Positions 40,830-48,793 of a stretch of 64,000 nucleotides of DNA are shown here, piece after piece. The notes under the pieces are model-generated. The model did not search any database. It had not been told where the DNA came from and saw nothing but the letters and a program-made list of their open reading frames with translations. The stretch is from positions 2,937,501 through 3,001,500 of the forward strand of contig NZ_CP066786.1 of the NCBI RefSeq assembly GCF_016598595.1, in the 5' to 3' direction. Numbering within the stretch: the stretch's first letter is position 1; every line of letters begins with the position of its first letter. Source of the DNA: Martelella lutilitoris (GTDB taxonomy: Bacteria; Pseudomonadota; Alphaproteobacteria; Rhizobiales; Rhizobiaceae). The position numbers and the translations under genes are program-made.

Positions 40830-42362
40830 ATGACTGAAATGGTCCCCGCAAAAGCCACGCGACGCGAATGGACGGGCCTCGTGGCCCTGTCCGTCGCCTG
40901 CCTTGTCTATTCCATGGATCTGTCGGTCCTGTTCCTCGCCATTCCCTCGATCGTGCGCGAACTCGAGCCGTCGGCCACGGAACTGCTCTGGATGAATGAC
41001 ATCTACGGCTTCATGGTCGCGGGCTTTCTCGTCACCATGGGCGGGCTCGGCGACCGGATCGGCCGACGCAGGCTGCTGATCCTGGGAGCCGCCGCCTTCG
41101 CCGCCGCTTCCGCCTTTGCCGCCTTTGCCCAAAGCGCGGGCATGCTGGTCTTCGCCCGCGCGCTTCTGGGGATCGCGGGCGCCACCATCGCGCCATCGAC
41201 GCTTTCCCTGATCATGAACATGTTCCGCGACGAGGGCGAACGCAACCGCGCCATCGGCGTCTGGGGCACCGCCTTCGCGCTCGGCGGCCTTGTCGGACCG
41301 TTGATCGGCGGCGTCCTGCTGCATTTCTTCCACTGGGGATCGGTGTTTCTCATCAATGTGCCGATCATGGCGCTGCTGATTGCCTGCGCCCCCTTCCTGC
41401 TGCCGGAATACCGCTCCGGCGAGAGCCCGCGGCTGGACCTTGCCAGCGTCCTCCTCTCGCTTGCGACCGTTCTGCCGGTGATCTACGGCTTCAAGCACAT
41501 GGCGATCTACGGCTTCGACGCGCCCTACCTTCTGCCGGTGGCCGCGGGGCTGATGTTCGGAGCGTTCTTCGTCAGGCGCCAGCGCGGACTTGCCGAGCCG
41601 CTGGTGGACCTGGCGCTGTTCCGCGCGCCGGCCTTCACCGTCTCCATGCTCGTCAATCTTTGCGGCGTGTTCTTCATCTTCGCCCTGTTCCTGATGCAGA
41701 CCCAGTTCTTCCAGCTCGTGATCGGCCTGACGCCGCTTGAGGCGGCGCTCTGGGCCGCGATTCCCGGCCTGTTCTACACGGTCATGTCGCTTCAGGCCTA
41801 TCGCGTCACCAATCATTTCGGTCCGGTGAGAACGGTCCTCGGCGGCCTTGTGATCTTTGCGGCCGGCGCCGCGCTGATGGGATTTGCCGCCTATGCGGAA
41901 AGCCTTGCGGGCGTTCTTTTCGCCAATGCCGTTCTCGGCGCGGGCTTCATTCCGGTGATGCTGACGACGACGGGCCTCATCGTCGGCTCCGCCCCGCCCG
42001 AGCGCGGCGGCGTGGCCTCGGCCATGTCGGAAACCAGCGCGGAACTCGGCGGCGCGCTCGGCGTCGGCATTCTGGGCAGCCTCGCGACGATGGTCTACCG
42101 GCTCGATATGGCAAGGGCCGATCTTTCGGACCTTCCCGCCGAAATTGCAACAGCGGCCGGCCAGACGCTTGCCGGCGCCGTCGACGGCGCCCGCGAGCTC
42201 GGATTGTCCGCTCCGCTCTGGCTTGCCACCGCCCGCTCCGCATTCAGCCTGAGTTTCGCGGTCTGCTCGGGCGTCGCCGCCGTCGCCCTCGTTCTCCTCG
42301 CACTCGCCGCGCAACGTATCTACGGCAGGCACGAGCCCCGGGTCGAAGCGACCGGCCACTGA
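40830..42362 (+). CDS. MFS transporter, 14-helix DHA2 drug:H+ antiporter type
   Basis: The start at 40830 gives 510 residues with about fourteen hydrophobic segments. Family features are DLSVLFLAIPSIVRELEPS in helix 1 (motif D1), the loop GGLGDRIGRRRLL (motif A) and GVWGTAFALGGLVGPLIGG (motif C of the 14-helix antiporters). The closest known type is SmvA/QacA-like exporters of cationic drugs. No regulator is adjacent in a clear pairing. A strong terminator follows. Confidence 0.92.
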   Translation: MTEMVPAKATRREWTGLVALSVACLVYSMDLSVLFLAIPSIVRELEPSATELLWMNDIYGFMVAGFLVTMGGLGDRIGRRRLLILGAAAFAAASAFAAFAQSAGMLVFARALLGIAGATIAPSTLSLIMNMFRDEGERNRAIGVWGTAFALGGLVGPLIGGVLLHFFHWGSVFLINVPIMALLIACAPFLLPEYRSGESPRLDLASVLLSLATVLPVIYGFKHMAIYGFDAPYLLPVAAGLMFGAFFVRRQRGLAEPLVDLALFRAPAFTVSMLVNLCGVFFIFALFLMQTQFFQLVIGLTPLEAALWAAIPGLFYTVMSLQAYRVTNHFGPVRTVLGGLVIFAAGAALMGFAAYAESLAGVLFANAVLGAGFIPVMLTTTGLIVGSAPPERGGVASAMSETSAELGGALGVGILGSLATMVYRLDMARADLSDLPAEIATAAGQTLAGAVDGARELGLSAPLWLATARSAFSLSFAVCSGVAAVALVLLALAAQRIYGRHEPRVEATGH

Positions 42363-42472
42363 CCGTCTTGCAGGACGAAAATGCGACCCACGGATGCATG
42401 CACGCGTTTTGTCGCGCTTTCGATTTATCTGGAAATGGCGACCGCCCATCTGCTATAACGCGGATCAGGTTT

Positions 42473-42516
42473 GAAACTGGTTCCGGGGTCAACGCTCCGG
42501 AACCTGTTTCTTTTTC
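42473..42516 (+). terminator. Terminator between the MFS gene and greA
   Basis: GAAAC-T-GGTTCCGG pairs with CCGGAACC-T-GTTTC around a 10-base loop: a 14-position stem with a single T/T mismatch, followed by TTTTTC. It lies about 110 bases after the MFS stop. A TATAAC (42454-42459) occurs 14 bases before the hairpin, so a short leader transcript ended here is also conceivable. Confidence 0.75.
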
Positions 42517-42655
42517 TGTGGCAAAACGGCCTGGGACTTCCTAAGTGGAGGGCTGTTTGTCTCACGACAGAACGCATGAACTGAAGAGGCGGCGGCGCGA
42601 AACGGCCTCCCATCGGGCCCGCCCGCCGCTTTGCCAATGACCGAAGGACAAGAAT

Positions 42656-43132
42656 ATGGTCGAAAAAGTACCGATGACCAAGGCCGGCGCGGAGAAGCTG
42701 AAGGAAGAGCTTCGCTGGCGCCAGCAGGAGGAACGTCCGCGCATCATTCAGGCGATCTCGGAAGCGCGCGCCCATGGCGACCTGTCCGAAAACGCCGAAT
42801 ATCATGCCGCCAAGGAGGCCCAGAGCTACAATGAGGGCCGCATCAGCGAGCTTGAGGACGTGACCACCCGCGCCGAAGTCGTGGATCCGGCCAAGATGAC
42901 CGGCGACAAGGTTCGGTTCGGCGCGACGGTGAAGCTTGTCGACGAGGACACGGAAGAAGAAAAGATCTACCAGATCGTCGGCGACCAGGAGGCCGACGTG
43001 AAGTCGGGTAGGATTTCGATCTCCTCGCCGATCTCCCGCGCGCTCATCGGCAAGGAAGTCGGCGATTCGATCGAGGTCAACGCGCCGGGCGGCTCCCGCG
43101 CCTACGAAGTTCTCGAAATCCTGTGGCGTTGA
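42656..43132 (+). CDS. greA: Transcription elongation factor GreA
   Basis: The 158-residue protein shows the N-terminal coiled-coil ([15 protein letters not shown], the [20 protein letters not shown] hairpin tip) and the C-terminal FKBP-like domain ([23 protein letters not shown]). The acidic D-L-S-E-N-A-E tip is present, so transcript-cleavage stimulation should be intact. It rescues backtracked RNA polymerase. An AAGGA ribosome site lies upstream. Confidence 0.97.
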   Translation: MVEKVPMTKAGAEKLKEELRWRQQEERPRIIQAISEARAHGDLSENAEYHAAKEAQSYNEGRISELEDVTTRAEVVDPAKMTGDKVRFGATVKLVDEDTEEEKIYQIVGDQEADVKSGRISISSPISRALIGKEVGDSIEVNAPGGSRAYEVLEILWR

Positions 43133-43216
43133 GTCTGGCGGGAAGGCCATGCGCCATGCCCGCCAAACAGCCCATCCCCTGCCCGCGCCGGACGCTTCTC
43201 ATCGGACGCCGATACC

Positions 43217-44056
43217 ATGTCTTCTCTTTCGAACAGACCCGATGACGGGCTTCCGGAAGTCGGCCTTTCCGTCCTCACCTGGAAATCGCCGAAAACGCTG
43301 GAGCGCACCCTTCGTTCTCTCGGCCCGGTAAGCGATCTCTTCGCCGAGCGGAAGGTCGTCTGCCAGGAAGGCAGCCCGGAAGAGATGGAAATCGCCCGGG
43401 CCTTCGGGTTCGAGCCGGTCGCCACCGAGCATAATCTCGGCATCCAGGAGGGGCTCGCCCGTTGCGGGGAGGTCTTGTCCACCGAGCGCATCGTCATCGT
43501 CGAGGGTGACAACACGCTCGTCGGGAAAGACGGCGTACGCGACCTGATGATCCGTGCATTCCTGCTCTTTGATGCGCACAAGATGACCGCCTTCCAGCTC
43601 TCGGGGCGCAATCACACGCTTTCCAGCCGGTTCCTGCGCTACTGGAAAGCTGATGAACCGCTGAGGAAAACGCTGCGCGGCGTTCTGCGGCCGGGCGCGG
43701 CGCGGTTTCGCGTGCATGAATCCTTCGCCATGCCGACGACCCCCGCAAACGGAAACCGATACATCGCCAGGCTCGAAGACGAGCTCTACCTGACCCGGTC
43801 CGACTGCATCAGCTGGTCGAACCGCCCGTTCCTGACGAGCCGCGCGTTCTTTCTCGGCCCGCTGATGACGTTCGCCCGCCAGAACCCCGGCAAGAAGCGG
43901 GTCAACGGCTTGGCCGACCTCGAGCACCCGATCAACTGCCCGGCCAACCGCAAATGGTGGCGCGGCCTGCAGGCGAAGATCGGCGTTGCCTATCCCGGCC
44001 TGTTCGAACACGGTCGGCTCGAGCGGCCCGACGCCGACGAGAAGACGGAACTGTAG
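43217..44056 (+). CDS. Glycosyltransferase family 2-like protein
   Basis: The 279-residue protein has a Rossmann-like N-terminal part (VGLSVLTWKSPKTLERTLRSL) followed by EHNLGIQEGLARCGEV and VIVEGDNTLV, which corresponds to the nucleotide-sugar-binding region of GT2-type enzymes (the usual DxD is replaced by E-G-D-N). The second half has RFLRYWKADEPLRKTL and no membrane helix. No other polysaccharide gene is near. The sugar and acceptor are unknown, and a degenerate or non-sugar function is possible. Confidence 0.65.
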   Translation: MSSLSNRPDDGLPEVGLSVLTWKSPKTLERTLRSLGPVSDLFAERKVVCQEGSPEEMEIARAFGFEPVATEHNLGIQEGLARCGEVLSTERIVIVEGDNTLVGKDGVRDLMIRAFLLFDAHKMTAFQLSGRNHTLSSRFLRYWKADEPLRKTLRGVLRPGAARFRVHESFAMPTTPANGNRYIARLEDELYLTRSDCISWSNRPFLTSRAFFLGPLMTFARQNPGKKRVNGLADLEHPINCPANRKWWRGLQAKIGVAYPGLFEHGRLERPDADEKTEL

Positions 44057-44063
44057 AACGCGC

Positions 44064-44825
44064 CTACCCGCCGAACCCTCCGTAGAGCCCGAGCGCGATG
44101 CTGAAGAGCGCCGAAAACTCCATGGCGGCAAGGGCAAGCACGCGATAGCCGTCATCCGAGCCGCGACGAAAACAGGCCGCCCCGAGCGCCGAGCCCGCAT
44201 AGCAGAAGGGCGAGGAAATCAGTCCGAGCAGGATGATATCGAAGCCGAGGGTTCCGCGAACCGCCGCAGTCAGAAGCGCGAACGCCGCCATGATCGCAAA
44301 CAGCAGGATCATCGAGGCCCGTTTTTCGCGCGGCGAGATGTCCCGCGCGAGGAAATAGGCGACCACGGGCGGCCCCGGCGCGGCCGCCAGTCCGCCGAAC
44401 AGCCCGGACAGGAAACCGACCAGACCGGTCGACGCCGCGCCCATGTCGGATTTCAGCGAAAGCCCGAAAAACAGCACCAGCGCCGCCACGCCGGCAATCG
44501 CGCCGATGATGATCTGCGCCAGGTAAAGCGGCACGAAGCCTATGGCGATGAGCCCGATCGGCGTGCCGAGAAAGGCGGCGACGGCCAGAAGGAACACCGC
44601 CCTGCGATCGGCAAAGCCCAGGCACTCCCGCATGTCGAAGCTGCTGAGCACGATCTGGACCACCATCAGCGCCAGGATCGCGCTTTGCGGCGGCACCAGA
44701 AGAATGAGCAGCGGCATGGCGACCAGCGCCATGCCGAAACCGGCAAAGCCGCGAAAGAAGGCGCCGACCGAAAGGACCAGCGCAAAGCCGATATAGACGG
44801 GCAGGGAAAAGGCAAGTTCAGGCAT
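44064..44825 (-). CDS. TauE/SafE family anion exporter
   Basis: The 253-residue protein has about seven to eight hydrophobic segments with the TauE/SafE pattern: FFRGFAGFGMALVAMPLLILLVPPQ near residue 22 and LVGFLSGLFGGLAAAPGPPV near residue 135. The family includes sulfite and sulfoacetate exporters. It lies 45 bases downstream of pta on the same strand and is probably the last gene of the sulfonate operon. It may share or split the job of sulfite or sulfate removal with the YeiH-type exporter three genes upstream. Confidence 0.85.
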   Translation of the reverse strand: MPELAFSLPVYIGFALVLSVGAFFRGFAGFGMALVAMPLLILLVPPQSAILALMVVQIVLSSFDMRECLGFADRRAVFLLAVAAFLGTPIGLIAIGFVPLYLAQIIIGAIAGVAALVLFFGLSLKSDMGAASTGLVGFLSGLFGGLAAAPGPPVVAYFLARDISPREKRASMILLFAIMAAFALLTAAVRGTLGFDIILLGLISSPFCYAGSALGAACFRRGSDDGYRVLALAAMEFSALFSIALGLYGGFGG

Positions 44826-44870
44826 CTGCCCGCCCGGGCCGCAACCGCCGCTTCCCCTTGCCCGCCGGCC

Positions 44871-45875
44871 TCATAGATGCGCGTCCACCTGGCAGGCCGT
44901 CACCGCGATCATGTCCAGCACATCCTCAGCCGAGCAGCCGCGCGACAGATCGTTCGCGGGCTTTGCCAGGCCTTGAAGCACCGGTCCGACGGCAGTGGCG
45001 CAGCCGATCCGCTCGGCGATCTTGTAGCCGATATTGCCGGCTTCGAGATTGGGGAAGATGAAGATGTTGGCTTCGCCGCCAAGCGGTTCGCCCGCGCCCT
45101 TTGCCCTGGCGATCTCGGGCACGAAGGCCGCGTCGAACTGCATCGGCCCGTCGACCAGAAGATCGGGACGGTTGAGTTTCACCAGCTTGACGGCCGCCTC
45201 CACCTTGTCGACCGAGGGGTGCGAGGCGCTGCCGCGCGTTGCGAAGGAGAGCATCGCGATCTTCGGCGTCTCCCCCGTCAACACATCGAAGGAATGGGCG
45301 GCCGCGATCGCGATCTTGCTCAACTCGCCCGGGTTGGGGTCGATCACGAGGGCGGGGTCGCAGAAGATGAAGGCGCCCTTCTTCGGGTGGTGCTCCGCCT
45401 CCATAAGCATCAGGAAAAAGCTGGAGACCAGACGCGTGCCGGGCGCAGGTCCGATCACCTGGATTGCCGTGCGCACCATGTCGGCCGTGGAATGATGCGC
45501 GCCGCCGACCGTGCCATCGGCATGGCCGGCCTTGACCATCAGCGCGGCGAAGACATGCGGTTCGCGCGCGATCCGCGCCGCGTCTTCCTCGGTAATGCCC
45601 TTGTGCTTGCGCAGCTTGAAATAGAGCGCGACCAGTTCGGACAGAAGCGGCGAGTTCTGCGGGTCCTCGGTCTCGATCGACGCCGGCAGCGTAAGGCCCA
45701 GCTGTGCGCAGCGCGCGGAAATCGTCTCGCCGTTGCCGACAAGAGCAATCCGCGCAAGCCCCCTCTCGACCGCCTTGCACGCCGCCTCCAGAATCCGGGG
45801 ATCATCGACTTCCGGAAGCGCGATCTTCTTGTTGAGCCGCTTTGCCGCGGCCATGATCTTCTCAAGCGGTTTCAT
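44871..45875 (-). CDS. pta: Phosphate acetyltransferase (short form)
   Basis: The 334-residue protein is a single-domain phosphotransacetylase: KKIALPEVDDPRILEAA at the start, GTVGGAHHSTADMVR near residue 123 and IFPNLEAGNIGYKIAER near residue 276. It converts acetyl phosphate and CoA into acetyl-CoA. In this operon it would take the acetyl phosphate made by Xsc into central metabolism, a standard pairing. It begins 4 bases after the stop of the YeiH-type gene. Confidence 0.93.
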   Translation of the reverse strand: MKPLEKIMAAAKRLNKKIALPEVDDPRILEAACKAVERGLARIALVGNGETISARCAQLGLTLPASIETEDPQNSPLLSELVALYFKLRKHKGITEEDAARIAREPHVFAALMVKAGHADGTVGGAHHSTADMVRTAIQVIGPAPGTRLVSSFFLMLMEAEHHPKKGAFIFCDPALVIDPNPGELSKIAIAAAHSFDVLTGETPKIAMLSFATRGSASHPSVDKVEAAVKLVKLNRPDLLVDGPMQFDAAFVPEIARAKGAGEPLGGEANIFIFPNLEAGNIGYKIAERIGCATAVGPVLQGLAKPANDLSRGCSAEDVLDMIAVTACQVDAHL

Positions 45876-45879
45876 GCGT

Positions 45880-46914
45880 TCACCTCACGATCACAATAGT
45901 GCCCACCAGAACGATTGTGCCGATGAACAGGGTTTCCAGAACGATGAGCAGGATGGCCTGACCGCCGACCTGCAGCATGCTTTTGAGCGAGGTCTTCATG
46001 CCCACCGCCGCGACGGCGAAGAGCAGCGCCCAGCGCGAAATCTCGGCAAGCAGGCGGCCGAGCGCCTCGGGAACGAGGCCGAACGTGTTCGCCGCCGCCA
46101 GCACCAGAAAGGCGATCACGAAGAGCGGCAAGAGCGGCGGCCGGCCCGCCTCCGACACGTCTCCCGACATCTGGTTGCGAATGACGAGCGAGAGCACGAG
46201 AATGACGGGCGCGAGCATGGTCACCCGGATCAGCTTCACCAGCGTCGCCATCTCGCCGGCGGGAACCGATACGGAAAAGCCGGCGCCGACGACCTGGGCG
46301 ACATCGTGGATCGTGCCACCCAGGAAGGTGCCCGACTGCAGATCGGTAAAGGCGAGCATGCTGGTCAGGATCGGGTAGAAGATCATGGCGATCGTGCTCA
46401 GGATCGTCACGCCCATGACGACGAAGATCAGATTGCGTTCCGAATCCTTGTCTTTCGGCAGGATGGCGGCAATCGCCATGGCGGCGGACGCGCCGCAAAT
46501 GGCCACCGAACCACCGGAAAGCGCGCCGAAATGCCAGCTTCTGCCCATCAGCCGGGCCACCGCGACGCCGAAGAGAATGGTGCCGGCAACCGCCAGAACC
46601 AGAAGCAGCACCATCTGCCAGCCAAGCCCGATCAGCATGTCGGCGCTGATGCGCGCGCCCAAGATGGCAACGCCGAAGCGCAGCACCTTCTTCGCCGTCA
46701 GGTCGATGCCCGACGCCATGCGCGGATCTTCGGTGAGAAAATGAAAGGCGATGCCGATCAGCAGCGCCATCAGCATGGCCGGCGCACCGTAATGTTCGGC
46801 AAGAAACTGTGCCGCCGTCGCGATCAGCGCGCAGACCAGCAGCCCGTATTTGTTGATATCGAAAAACCTGCGGAGACGCGTGAGCGTATCGGCAGCCGGG
46901 CCATTATCGGCCAT
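45880..46914 (-). CDS. YeiH/UPF0324 family putative sulfate/sulfite exporter
   Basis: The ATG at 46914 has GGGAGGGAAG upstream and gives 344 residues with about ten hydrophobic segments. Family landmarks are PAMLMALLIGIAFHFL, KVLRFGVAILGARIS, the GGSVAICGASAAMAIAAIL segment and GGTIHDVAQVVGAG. Members sit next to xsc in several sulfonate degraders, where they are thought to export the sulfite or sulfate released. The gene is placed between xsc and pta. Confidence 0.88.
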   Translation of the reverse strand: MADNGPAADTLTRLRRFFDINKYGLLVCALIATAAQFLAEHYGAPAMLMALLIGIAFHFLTEDPRMASGIDLTAKKVLRFGVAILGARISADMLIGLGWQMVLLLVLAVAGTILFGVAVARLMGRSWHFGALSGGSVAICGASAAMAIAAILPKDKDSERNLIFVVMGVTILSTIAMIFYPILTSMLAFTDLQSGTFLGGTIHDVAQVVGAGFSVSVPAGEMATLVKLIRVTMLAPVILVLSLVIRNQMSGDVSEAGRPPLLPLFVIAFLVLAAANTFGLVPEALGRLLAEISRWALLFAVAAVGMKTSLKSMLQVGGQAILLIVLETLFIGTIVLVGTIVIVR

Positions 46915-46939
46915 GCTCTTCCCTCCCCCGGAAGATCTT

Positions 46940-46964
46940 GGAAGGGCCGGAGACCGGCCCTTCC
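46940..46964 (-). promoter_or_regulatory. Intercistronic hairpin after xsc
   Basis: GGAAGGGCCGG and CCGGCCCTTCC form a perfect 11-base stem with a 3-base loop, lying 12 bases after the xsc stop and before the exporter start. With no T run, it more likely stabilises xsc mRNA or partly attenuates the downstream genes. Confidence 0.55.
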
Positions 46965-46975
46965 TCCTTGTGGTC

Positions 46976-48748
46976 TCAGGCGTCGGCGCGCATGTCGGCC
47001 GGGTCGATGCCGGCAACGGAAACCGGCTTCTTCATCGCATCGCGACGGAAGGGCTCGCCCAGTTCCTGGTTCAGGACGACCTCGATAAAGGTGGTCTTCT
47101 TCTCCTTCATCTGCCGCTCGATCGCCTTGTCGAGTTCGGCCGAAAGCGCCTCCATGGTGCTCACCTGCACGCCCTCGACGCCGCAGGCCCTGGCGATGTC
47201 GGCATAGCGCACATCGAGCGAGAGTTCGGTTCCCACGAAATTGTCATCGAACCACAGCGTCGTGTTGCGCTTTTCCGCGCCCCACTGATAGTTGCGGAAG
47301 ATGACCATGGTGATCGCCGGCCAGCCCTCGCGCTTCAGCGAGACCATCTCGTTCATGGAGATGCCGAAGGCGCCGTCGCCGGCAAAGCCGATCACCGGCG
47401 TATTCGGCTGGCCGATCTTGGCCCCTGTGATGGCCGGAAAACCGTAGCCGCAAGGGCCGAAGAGGCCGGGAGCCAGATATTTGCGGCCCGCCTCGAAGGT
47501 CGGATAGGCATTGCCGATGGCGCAGTTGTTGCCGATATCGGAGGTAATGATCGCGTCCTTCGGCATGACCTTCTGGATGGCGCGCCAGGCCATGCGCGGG
47601 CTCATGCGTTCCGGTTCGCGGTTGCGGGCACGCTCGTTCCAGGTGGTGCCGACATCATCTTCCTCGTGATCGAGCGATGTCAGCTCCTGCGCCCAGGCGG
47701 ACTTGGTATTGGCGATCAGCGCCTTGCGCTCGTCACGATCGACATCGCCCGCCGTGCCCGAGAGACGGTCGAAAATAGCCGTCGCAACCTTCTTGCTGTC
47801 GCCGACAATGCCGACGGTCACCTTCTTGGTGAGCCCGATGCGGTCGGGATTGATATCGACCTGGATGATTGCCGCATCCTTCGGCCAGTAATCGATGCCG
47901 TAGCCCGGCAACGTGGAGAAGGGATTGAGGCGGGTGCCGAGCGCCAGCACCACATCGGCCTTGGCGATCAGTTCCATCGCCGCCTTGGAGCCGTTATAGC
48001 CGAGCGGGCCGGCAAACAGCGGATGCGACCCCGGAAAGGCGTCATTGTGCTGGTAGCCAACGCAGACCGGCGCGTCGAGACGTTCGGCAAGCGCTTTCGA
48101 AGCCTCGATCGCGCCGCCGAGGACAACGCCCGCGCCGTTGAGAATGACCGGAAACTTCGCCTTGCTCAAGAGCTCCGCCGCGCGATCAACCGCTTCCTCG
48201 CCGCCGGCGGGACGCTCGAATTCGACGATGGCCGGCAGTTCGATATCGATGACCTGGGTCCAGAAGTCACGCGGCACATTGATCTGCGCCGGGCCGCAGG
48301 CGCGCTTGGCCTTCAGGATCACGCGGTTCAAGACTTCGGCGATGCGGGTCGGGTCGCGCACCTCTTCCTGATAGGCGACCATGTCCTTGAACAGCGCCAT
48401 CTGCTCGACCTCCTGGAAGCCGCCCTGCCCCATGGTCTTGTTGGCGGCCTGCGGGGTGACGACCAGAAGCGGCGTATGGTTCCAGTAGGCCGTCTTCACC
48501 GGCGTCACCAGCGAGGTAATGCCGGGGCCGTTCTGCGCCACAACCATCGACATGCGCCCGGTGGCGCGTGAATAGCCGTCGGCCATCATCCCGGCATTGC
48601 ACTCATGGGCGCAGTCCCAGAACGTGATGCCGGCGCGCGGAAACAGGTCGGAAATCGGCATCATCGCCGAACCGATAATGCCGAAAGCATGCTGGATGCC
48701 ATGCATCTGCAGGACTTTGACGAAGGCTTCCTCGGTGGTCATTTTCAT
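46976..48748 (-). CDS. xsc: Sulfoacetaldehyde acetyltransferase Xsc
   Basis: The 590-residue ThDP-dependent enzyme begins MKMTTEEAFVKVLQMHGI, has the ThDP-activating Glu49 (HECNAGMMADG) and the GDGAFGISMNEM cofactor motif. It also carries the Xsc-diagnostic string NYQWGAEKRNTTLWFDDNFV, which separates it from acetolactate synthases. It converts sulfoacetaldehyde and phosphate into acetyl phosphate and sulfite. A GGAGAGGAG ribosome site precedes the ATG. The neighbours are the GMC dehydrogenase upstream and the exporter and pta downstream. Confidence 0.97.
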   Translation of the reverse strand: MKMTTEEAFVKVLQMHGIQHAFGIIGSAMMPISDLFPRAGITFWDCAHECNAGMMADGYSRATGRMSMVVAQNGPGITSLVTPVKTAYWNHTPLLVVTPQAANKTMGQGGFQEVEQMALFKDMVAYQEEVRDPTRIAEVLNRVILKAKRACGPAQINVPRDFWTQVIDIELPAIVEFERPAGGEEAVDRAAELLSKAKFPVILNGAGVVLGGAIEASKALAERLDAPVCVGYQHNDAFPGSHPLFAGPLGYNGSKAAMELIAKADVVLALGTRLNPFSTLPGYGIDYWPKDAAIIQVDINPDRIGLTKKVTVGIVGDSKKVATAIFDRLSGTAGDVDRDERKALIANTKSAWAQELTSLDHEEDDVGTTWNERARNREPERMSPRMAWRAIQKVMPKDAIITSDIGNNCAIGNAYPTFEAGRKYLAPGLFGPCGYGFPAITGAKIGQPNTPVIGFAGDGAFGISMNEMVSLKREGWPAITMVIFRNYQWGAEKRNTTLWFDDNFVGTELSLDVRYADIARACGVEGVQVSTMEALSAELDKAIERQMKEKKTTFIEVVLNQELGEPFRRDAMKKPVSVAGIDPADMRADA

Positions 48749-48793
48749 CGGGTTTCTCCTCTCCGAATTTTCGAAATCGTGTAGTCTGCGCCC

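Noticed and set aside
40449..42449. 666-residue minus-strand frame over the VOC and MFS genes
   Set aside because: Composition is Arg/His/Asp/Gln-rich without family features, and the sense-strand genes are clear.
46976..48748. xsc gene as acetolactate synthase or another ThDP enzyme
   Set aside because: The NYQWGAEKRNTTLWFDDNFV string and the neighbouring pta and exporter are specific to Xsc.
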